Of a stretch of 13,403 nucleotides of DNA, positions 7,915 to 13,403 are shown in pieces. Below the pieces are notes generated by a model. It was not told where the DNA came from and did no database searches. It worked only from the letters and a program-made list of their open reading frames with translations. A program made the translations under genes and the position numbers. Location of the stretch: positions 1-13,403 of the forward strand of contig JBNLET010000019.1 in NCBI GenBank assembly GCA_050305135.1. Direction: 5' to 3'. Source of the stretch: Cognatazoarcus sp050305135 (GTDB lineage Bacteria; Pseudomonadota; Gammaproteobacteria; Burkholderiales; Rhodocyclaceae). Each line of letters opens with the position of its first letter. The first letter of the stretch is position 1.

Positions 7915-9003
7915 ATGAACCGACTCATCTTCGCGACGGCCTGCGCCGTCCTCGCCGGCTCGACGGCCGCGGCCGAGGCGCCGGCCAGCCCGGCGGTCCT
8001 CGAACGCCCGGCCATGAAGACCTCCCGCGCCGGCCAGATGGCCGCCCTCGCGATCACACGGGCCGGCGACCGGCTGGTCAGCGTCGGCGAAGCCGGCGTG
8101 GTGCTGCTGTCCGACGACAACGGCATGAGCTGGCGCCAGGCCGAGGTGCCGGTGGCGCTGTCGCTGACCGCGGTGCAGTTCCTCGACGATCGCACCGGCT
8201 ATGCCACCGGCCACATGGGGGTGGTGCTGAAGAGCAGCGATGGCGGCGAACACTGGACCCGCCTGATGGACGGCATGCGCGCGGCCGGTCTGACGCTGAA
8301 GCGTGCCGAGGCGGTGCGCGCGGCGCTGCCGGCGGACGCCGACGCGGCGCTCGTCAAGCGGGCCGAGCGGGGCGTGCGCGATGCCGAGCTGCTGGTCTCC
8401 GACGGCCCCGACAAGCCCTTCCTGGGGCTCCATTTCAGCGACGCCGAGCACGGCTTCGTGTTCGGCGCCTACAACCTGATCCTGCACACCAGCGACGGCG
8501 GCAAGAGCTGGACCTCGTGGGCCGACCGCGTCGCCAACCCGCGCGGCCTGCACCTGTACGGCATGGCGGCGGCCGCCGGCCGGCTGTTCCTGGCCGGCGA
8601 GCAAGGCCTGCTGCTGCGGGCCGATGCCGGCGGCGATCGCTTCGAAGCGCTCGACTCGCCCTACGAGGGCAGCTATTTCGGCATCGAGGCCGCCGGCGAC
8701 GTCGTCGTGGCCTACGGCCTGCGCGGCAACGTCTTCCGCTCCGGCGACGGCGGCGACAGCTGGCACAAGGTCGAGTCCGGCGTCACCGCCTCGATCTCGG
8801 GCGCCGCGCCGCTGCCCGGCGGCGGACTGGTGCTGCTGAGCCAGCGCGGCGACCTCTTGGTCGGCCGGGATCCGCTCGGCGACTTCGCCGTGCAGCAGGC
8901 CGACCCGCCGCTGCCGCTGGCCGGCCTGGCGGTGGCCGGCGACGGCACCGCGGTCGCCGCCAGCCTGGCCGGCGTCCATCGCCTGGCCGGCCTCGAGCCC
9001 TAG
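7915..9003 (+). CDS. YCF48-related / BNR-repeat exported protein
   Basis: A 362-residue protein predicted to fold as a beta-propeller. Residues 1-20 look like a signal peptide with cleavage near AAA|E. Four Asp-box (BNR) motifs of the form S-x-D-x-G-x-x-W are visible: SDDNGMSW, SSDGGEHW, TSDGGKSW and SGDGGDSW; a fifth, RADAGGDRF, is degenerate. Such repeats are shared with the photosystem II assembly factor Ycf48, but there is no photosynthesis context, so the name describes the fold only. The start at 7915 has GGAAAG nearby; an upstream in-frame ATG at 7861 lies inside the inverted repeat and would spoil the signal peptide. It lies 30 bp before the transporter gene and may be its periplasmic partner. 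Confidence 0.85.
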   Translation: MNRLIFATACAVLAGSTAAAEAPASPAVLERPAMKTSRAGQMAALAITRAGDRLVSVGEAGVVLLSDDNGMSWRQAEVPVALSLTAVQFLDDRTGYATGHMGVVLKSSDGGEHWTRLMDGMRAAGLTLKRAEAVRAALPADADAALVKRAERGVRDAELLVSDGPDKPFLGLHFSDAEHGFVFGAYNLILHTSDGGKSWTSWADRVANPRGLHLYGMAAAAGRLFLAGEQGLLLRADAGGDRFEALDSPYEGSYFGIEAAGDVVVAYGLRGNVFRSGDGGDSWHKVESGVTASISGAAPLPGGGLVLLSQRGDLLVGRDPLGDFAVQQADPPLPLAGLAVAGDGTAVAASLAGVHRLAGLEP

Positions 9004-9021
9004 AGACCAGAACGCCCAACC

Positions 9022-9028
9022 GGAGAGA
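9022..9028 (+). promoter_or_regulatory. Ribosome-binding site that sets a second TTG start
   Basis: GGAGAGA lies 5 nt before TTG at 9034. The first in-frame ATG downstream (about 9220) would delete the first membrane segment, so TTG is preferred for the transporter gene. Confidence 0.7.
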
Positions 9029-9033
9029 CAGCC

Positions 9034-11526
9034 TTGCATTCCGACACCCTCGCCACCCATCCGGTCATCCCTCGCCTGGAGGATTTCGACCGGCGTTCCG
9101 GCACGCTGGCCGAGCGGCTGCTGTTTAACAACCGGCTGGTGATCGTCGCCCTGTGCCTGATCGCCAGCGTCATCCTCGGCCTGCAGGCGACCCGCATCGA
9201 ACTGAACGCCAGCTTCGAGAAGATGATCCCGACCGGCCACCCGTTCATCGCCAACTTCCTCAAGCACCGGGCCGATCTGGCGGGGCTCGGCAACTCGCTG
9301 CGCATCGCGGTCGAGGCACGCGACGGCACGATCTTCGACAAGCACTACCTCGACACGCTGGCCAAGATCAACGACGAGGTCTACCTGCTGCCGGGGGTGG
9401 ACCGCCCCTACATGAAGTCGCTGTGGACGCCGGCCACGCGCTGGATCGCGGTGACCGAAGAGGGCCTGGACGGCGGCACGGTGATTCCCGAGGACTACGA
9501 CGGCTCGCCGCAGAGCCTCGCCCAGGTGCAGGCCAACGTGCAGCGCTCGGGCGAGATCGGCCAGCTGGTGGCGGCCAACTTCAAGTCCAGCATCCTCTTC
9601 GTACCGCTGCTGGACAAGGACCCGAAGACCGGCCAGGACCTCGACTACGCCAACTTCGCGACGCAGCTGGAGAACATCCGCAGCAAGTACCAGGACGAGC
9701 ACCTCGCGCTGCACATCACCGGCTTCTCGAAGATCGTCGGCGACCTGATCGACGGCCTCAAGCAGGTGCTGTGGTTCTTCGTGCTGGCGGTCGCCATCGT
9801 CACCGTGGTGCTGTACTTCTACACCCGTTGCGTGCGCAGCACGCTGCTGGTGATGGGCTGCTCGCTGGTGGCGGTGCTGTGGCAGTTCGGCCTGCTGCGG
9901 CTGTTCGGCTACCAGCTCGATCCGTACTCGATCCTGGTGCCCTTCCTGGTGTTCGCGATCGGCGTCTCGCACGGCGCGCAGAAGATGAACGGCATCATGC
10001 AAGACATCGGCCGCGGCACGCACCGCGTGGTGGCTGCCCGCTACACCTTCCGCCGCCTGTTCCTGGCCGGCCTGACCGCGCTGCTGGCCGACGCGGTGGG
10101 CTTCGCGGTGCTGACCATCATCGACATCCAGGTCATCCAGGACCTGGCCGCGATCGCCAGCATCGGCGTCGCGGTGCTGATCTTCACCAACCTGCTGCTG
10201 CTGCCGATCCTGCTCTCCTACACCGGCGTCTCGAAGCTCGCCGCGCAGCGCAGCCTGCGGGCCGAGAACGCGGGCATCGAATCGGCCTCGAAGCTGTTCG
10301 CCTTCTTCGGCCTGTTCACGAAGCGCCGCTTCGCGCTGCTGGCGGTGGGCGCCGCGCTGGCGCTGGCGCTCGGCGGCTACCTGGTGAGCCTGCGCCTGCA
10401 GGTCGGCGACCTCGACCCGGGCGCGCCCGAGCTGCGGCCGGACTCGCGCTACAACCGCGATTCGGCCTTCATGGTCGAGAACTACGCCGCCAGCGCCGAC
10501 ATCTTCGTCGTCATGGTCCGCACGCCGGAGGACCAATGCACGCGCTACGAGGTGTTGTCCTCGGTACGCGACCTGGGACGCCAGCTGGAGCAGCTGCCGG
10601 GCGTCGAATCGGTCAATTCGATGGCCCAGTTGTCGCGCTTCGCGATGGTCGGCTACAACGAAGGCAACTTCAAGTGGCTCGAGCTGATCCCGAACAACGC
10701 GGCGCTCGGCGCGGTACAGACCCGCGCGCCGCGCGAGCTCTTCAACCAGGGCTGCTCGCTGCTGTCGCTGTACGTCTATCTGAAGGACCACAAGGCCGAG
10801 ACGCTGAGCCGCGTCGTGGAGGCGGCGCAGGCCTATGCCGAGAGCCACAGCACCGAGCAGGCCGAGTTCATGCTCGCGGCCGGCAGTGCCGGCATCGAGG
10901 CGGCCACCAACATCGTCGTCAAGCAGGCCATGCACGACATGTTGTACTGGGTCTATGGCGCCGTCATCGTGCTGTGCTTCGTCACCTTCCGCTCCTGGCG
11001 CGCGGTGGTCGCCGCGGTGCTGCCGCTGATGCTGACCTCGCTGCTGTGCGAGGCGCTGATGGTGGGCCTGGGCATGGGCGTCAAGGTGGCGACGCTGCCG
11101 GTCATCGCGCTCGGCGTCGGCATCGGCGTGGACTACGCGTTGTACGTGTTTTTGGTGCTGCTGGCCGGCCAGCGCAACGGCCTGCCGCTGGACGAGGCCT
11201 ACCACCGCGCGCTGACCTTCACCGGCCGGGTGGTGCTGCTGACCGGCATCACGCTGGCCGCCGCGGTCGCCACCTGGGCCTTCTCGCCAATCAAGTTCCA
11301 GGCCGACATGGGCATCCTGCTGGCCTTCATGTTCGTCTGGAACATGCTCGGCGCGCTGATCCTGCTGCCGGCGCTGGCGCACTTCCTGTTGAAAAGCAAG
11401 GCGGCCCCGGCCGCAGGCACCACCGAGCTGCCCGCCGCGCGACGGCAGCACGAAGCCGATCCGATCGACAGCGCGACAACCGAAGGACGATTCGATGCTC
11501 GATATTCAGCTCCTGAATCTGCTTGA
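9034..11526 (+). CDS. MMPL/RND-superfamily transporter
   Basis: An 830-residue inner-membrane protein with the two-fold RND layout. Segment 1 spans about 35-51, followed by a large periplasmic loop and segments 2-6 from about 243. Segment 7 is near 430, followed by a second large loop, with segments 8-12 between about 635 and 787. The motif GVGIGVDYALY with D700 in the tenth segment is the usual charged residue of the MMPL family. It has about 830 residues and no TolC-type partner nearby, unlike tripartite drug pumps of about 1040 residues. Related proteins move lipids, hopanoids or other hydrophobic molecules. The position after three envelope genes suggests they form one transport system, but the direction (import or export) cannot be told from sequence. 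The 3' end overlaps the esterase gene by 32 bp. Confidence 0.9.
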   Translation: MHSDTLATHPVIPRLEDFDRRSGTLAERLLFNNRLVIVALCLIASVILGLQATRIELNASFEKMIPTGHPFIANFLKHRADLAGLGNSLRIAVEARDGTIFDKHYLDTLAKINDEVYLLPGVDRPYMKSLWTPATRWIAVTEEGLDGGTVIPEDYDGSPQSLAQVQANVQRSGEIGQLVAANFKSSILFVPLLDKDPKTGQDLDYANFATQLENIRSKYQDEHLALHITGFSKIVGDLIDGLKQVLWFFVLAVAIVTVVLYFYTRCVRSTLLVMGCSLVAVLWQFGLLRLFGYQLDPYSILVPFLVFAIGVSHGAQKMNGIMQDIGRGTHRVVAARYTFRRLFLAGLTALLADAVGFAVLTIIDIQVIQDLAAIASIGVAVLIFTNLLLLPILLSYTGVSKLAAQRSLRAENAGIESASKLFAFFGLFTKRRFALLAVGAALALALGGYLVSLRLQVGDLDPGAPELRPDSRYNRDSAFMVENYAASADIFVVMVRTPEDQCTRYEVLSSVRDLGRQLEQLPGVESVNSMAQLSRFAMVGYNEGNFKWLELIPNNAALGAVQTRAPRELFNQGCSLLSLYVYLKDHKAETLSRVVEAAQAYAESHSTEQAEFMLAAGSAGIEAATNIVVKQAMHDMLYWVYGAVIVLCFVTFRSWRAVVAAVLPLMLTSLLCEALMVGLGMGVKVATLPVIALGVGIGVDYALYVFLVLLAGQRNGLPLDEAYHRALTFTGRVVLLTGITLAAAVATWAFSPIKFQADMGILLAFMFVWNMLGALILLPALAHFLLKSKAAPAAGTTELPAARRQHEADPIDSATTEGRFDARYSAPESA

Positions 11527-12454
11527 GCAGTCCCGCGCCAGCGGCGTACCCGACCTGGCCGAGGTGCCGACCGAGGCGGCGCGCGAGATCTACTCGGCGA
11601 TGCTGGCCGCGGGCGACCTGCCGCGCGCCGACGTGGACATCTCGGAGCGCACGATCGAAGGGCCCGGCGGCGCGCTGACGCTGCGCGTCCACCGCCCGCG
11701 TGGCAGCGTCGCGGCCCGCGCCGGGGTGCTCTACCTGCACGGCGGCGGCTTCACGGTCGGCCGGCCGAGCGACTACGACGGCGTCTGCAGCACGCTGGCG
11801 CACGAGAGCGGCTGCGTGCTGGTGCTGCCGCAGTACCGCCTGGCGCCGGAGCACCCGTTCCCGGCCGCGGTGCACGACGCCTGGGCCGCGCTGCAGTGGC
11901 TGGCGCTGCACGGCGGCGACATCGGCGTCGACAGCAGCCGGCTGCTGGTCGCCGGCGACAGCGCCGGGGCCAACCTGGCCACCGTGCTGGCGCTCTCGGC
12001 GCGCGATCGCGGCGGACCGAAGCTGCTGCAGCAGACGCTGGTGTATCCGGTGGTCACCGGCATGCCGGGCCAGTTTCCGTCCTACCAGGCCTTCGGCGAG
12101 GGCTACACGCTGACCAACCGCTTGATCGAGCGCTGGTGCGGCGGCTACCTGGCGAACGAGGCCGATCGCAGCGATTGGCGCGCCGCGCCGCTGCTGGCTG
12201 AAGACCTGTCCGGCCTGCCGCCGACACTGCTGTTGCTGGCCGGCTTCGATCCGCTGCACGACGAGGGCCTCGAATACGCCCGGCGCCTGACCGAGGCCGG
12301 CAGCGCGGTCAGCCTGGTGGACTACCCGGGCCTGGCGCACGGCTTCGTCAGCATGGGCGGCGCGGTCGCGACCGCCCGACTGGCCGTCTCGCAACTGGGC
12401 GGCGCCTGGCGCCTGGCCGTCGCCACCCCCACACAGGAGCAACGGGCAGCATGA
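11495..12454 (+). CDS. Alpha/beta hydrolase, HSL-type esterase (family IV)
   Basis: A 319-residue carboxylester hydrolase without signal peptide, so cytoplasmic. The oxyanion motif HGGGF starts at H82. YRLAPEHPFPAA follows, the nucleophile is S156 in GDSAG, and the other catalytic residues are D252 in DPLHDEG and H282 in GLAHGF. All expected residues are present and the length is normal. AAGGA (11483-11487), inside the end of the transporter gene, supports the ATG at 11495. Its stop overlaps the start of the alcohol dehydrogenase gene as ATGA, so translation of the two is probably coupled. This pairing suggests that it frees the alcohol that the dehydrogenase then oxidises. The ester substrate is unknown; a short acyl group is usual for the family. 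Confidence 0.93.
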   Translation: MLDIQLLNLLEQSRASGVPDLAEVPTEAAREIYSAMLAAGDLPRADVDISERTIEGPGGALTLRVHRPRGSVAARAGVLYLHGGGFTVGRPSDYDGVCSTLAHESGCVLVLPQYRLAPEHPFPAAVHDAWAALQWLALHGGDIGVDSSRLLVAGDSAGANLATVLALSARDRGGPKLLQQTLVYPVVTGMPGQFPSYQAFGEGYTLTNRLIERWCGGYLANEADRSDWRAAPLLAEDLSGLPPTLLLLAGFDPLHDEGLEYARRLTEAGSAVSLVDYPGLAHGFVSMGGAVATARLAVSQLGGAWRLAVATPTQEQRAA

Positions 12455-13403
12455 GAATCCTGGCCGCCGTCAGCCGCGCGCCGCGCGCGCCAATGTCGAT
12501 CGAAACCCTCGAACTGGATGCGCCGCGCGACGGCGAGATCCTGGTGCGCGTCGTCGCCACCGGCGTCTGCCACACCGACATCGTGGTGCGCGACGGCATG
12601 CTGCCGACGCCGCTGCCGGCCGTGCTGGGCCACGAGGGCGCCGGCATCGTCGAGCAGGTGGGCAGCCGGGTCGGCAAGGTCGCGCCGGGCGACCACGTGG
12701 TGATGAGCTTCGATTCCTGCGGCCATTGCCCGAGCTGCGAGGACGACGCGCCGAGCTACTGCCACGAGTTCTTCCCGCGCAATTTCCTCGCCGACCGCCC
12801 GGACGGCAGTTCCACGCTGAGGGGCGGGGACGGCCTCGTGCACAGCAACTTCTTCGGCCAGTCGTCATTCGCGACCCACGCCATCTGCCACGAGCGCAAC
12901 GTCGTCAAGGTGCCGCGCGAGGCCCGCCTCGAACTGCTCGGCCCGCTCGCCTGCGGCCTGCAGACCGGCGCCGGCGCGGTGTTCGACACGCTGCGCGTCA
13001 GGGCCGGCCAGAGCATCGCGGTGTTCGGCTGCGGTTCGGTCGGGCTGGCCGCGCTGATGGCGGCCAAGGTGGCCGGCGCGCGCGAGATCATCGCCATCGA
13101 CACCCATCCGGCCAGGCTCGATTTCGCCGCCGCCATCGGCGCGACGCTGACCATCGATCCGACCACCACGCCGGCCACCGAAGTGATCCTCGCGCGCACC
13201 GGCTACGGCGTCGATCACGCCATCGACACCACCGGCATCGCGGCGGTGATCCGCAACGCGGTGGACAGCCTGGCGCCGCGCGGCACCTGCGGCATGATCG
13301 GCGCTTCCGCACCGGGCTCCGAGATCACGCTCGACGAGGTCCATTTCCTGAGCGGCGGCCGGCGCCTGGTCGGCATCGTCGAGGGCGGCTCGCGGCCCGA
13401 CGA
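12451..13403 (+). CDS. Zinc-dependent alcohol dehydrogenase, aryl/allyl-alcohol type (partial, 3' end outside window)
   Basis: The reading frame is open to the window edge, giving 317 residues of an enzyme that is usually about 366-370 long. Catalytic zinc ligands are C40 (GVCHTD), H61-E62 (GHEGAG) and C168 (GPLACGLQTGAG). The structural zinc site C90, C93, C96, C104 has the standard spacing. The Rossmann turn GCGSVG starts at G193, and D217 at the end of the next strand favours NAD over NADP. The overall pattern resembles benzyl alcohol dehydrogenase (XylB) and geraniol dehydrogenases. Start ATG 12451 overlaps the esterase stop. With the aldehyde dehydrogenase at the head of the operon it would convert a primary alcohol to an acid. 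Class is secure, precise substrate is not. Confidence 0.92.
   Translation, partial: MRILAAVSRAPRAPMSIETLELDAPRDGEILVRVVATGVCHTDIVVRDGMLPTPLPAVLGHEGAGIVEQVGSRVGKVAPGDHVVMSFDSCGHCPSCEDDAPSYCHEFFPRNFLADRPDGSSTLRGGDGLVHSNFFGQSSFATHAICHERNVVKVPREARLELLGPLACGLQTGAGAVFDTLRVRAGQSIAVFGCGSVGLAALMAAKVAGAREIIAIDTHPARLDFAAAIGATLTIDPTTTPATEVILARTGYGVDHAIDTTGIAAVIRNAVDSLAPRGTCGMIGASAPGSEITLDEVHFLSGGRRLVGIVEGGSRPD

Noticed and set aside
7915..9003. Photosystem II assembly role for the YCF48-like protein
   Set aside because: Only the repeat type is shared; there are no photosynthesis genes and the context is catabolic and transport related.
4707..11451. Very long minus-strand open frames (4707-8195 and 7747-11451) opposite the operon genes
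   Set aside because: They are antisense to clear families with intact motifs, show Arg/Gln/His/Val-rich low-complexity composition and no recognisable domain. They arise from GC-rich codon use.

Overview
This is a GC-rich window, typical in codon use of Beta- or Gammaproteobacteria. It carries what looks like a substrate-inducible catabolic and transport operon for a hydrophobic alcohol, ester or aromatic compound, with its regulators. The best clues to the host class are a sigma54 activator of the XylR/DmpR type, a DUF1302-DUF1329 pair, and a REP-like hairpin with a GTAG base. No species can be named from the sequence alone.

Left part (1-2825, minus strand). Positions 1-63 hold nested hairpins. 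They are followed by a GntR/FCD-family repressor (102-887) whose upstream region has two TGTATACA palindromes 63 bp apart around a plausible promoter. Upstream of it on the same strand is a 598-residue sigma54-dependent activator with XylR_N, V4R, AAA+ and Fis-type HTH parts (1029-2825). The zinc ligands and phenol-contact residues known from MopR are present in its sensor domain at a constant offset.

Control region (2826-3265, 440 bp, no gene). A perfect 22-bp inverted repeat contains two XylR/DmpR-like upstream activating sites. About 130 bp downstream is a -24/-12 sigma54 promoter, TGGCAT-N5-TTGCC, pointing right. A leader of about 224 nt with an AT-rich patch follows.

Right part (3266-13403, plus strand). 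Seven genes run in one direction: an aldehyde dehydrogenase of the XylC/benzaldehyde type (TTG start), a DUF1302 outer-membrane protein, a DUF1329 exported protein, a YCF48/BNR-repeat exported protein, an MMPL/RND-superfamily membrane transporter (TTG start), an HSL-family esterase, and a zinc alcohol dehydrogenase of the aryl/allyl-alcohol type that runs off the window edge. Gaps are short, and the last three genes overlap (32 bp, then ATGA). A perfect 14-bp inverted repeat lies between the DUF1329 and YCF48 genes.

Working model (inference): the activator senses an aromatic or similar small hydrophobic compound and switches on the operon. The four envelope proteins move a hydrophobic substrate across the two membranes. 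The cytoplasmic esterase releases an alcohol, and the two dehydrogenases oxidise it through the aldehyde to the acid. The substrate is not determined by the sequence.
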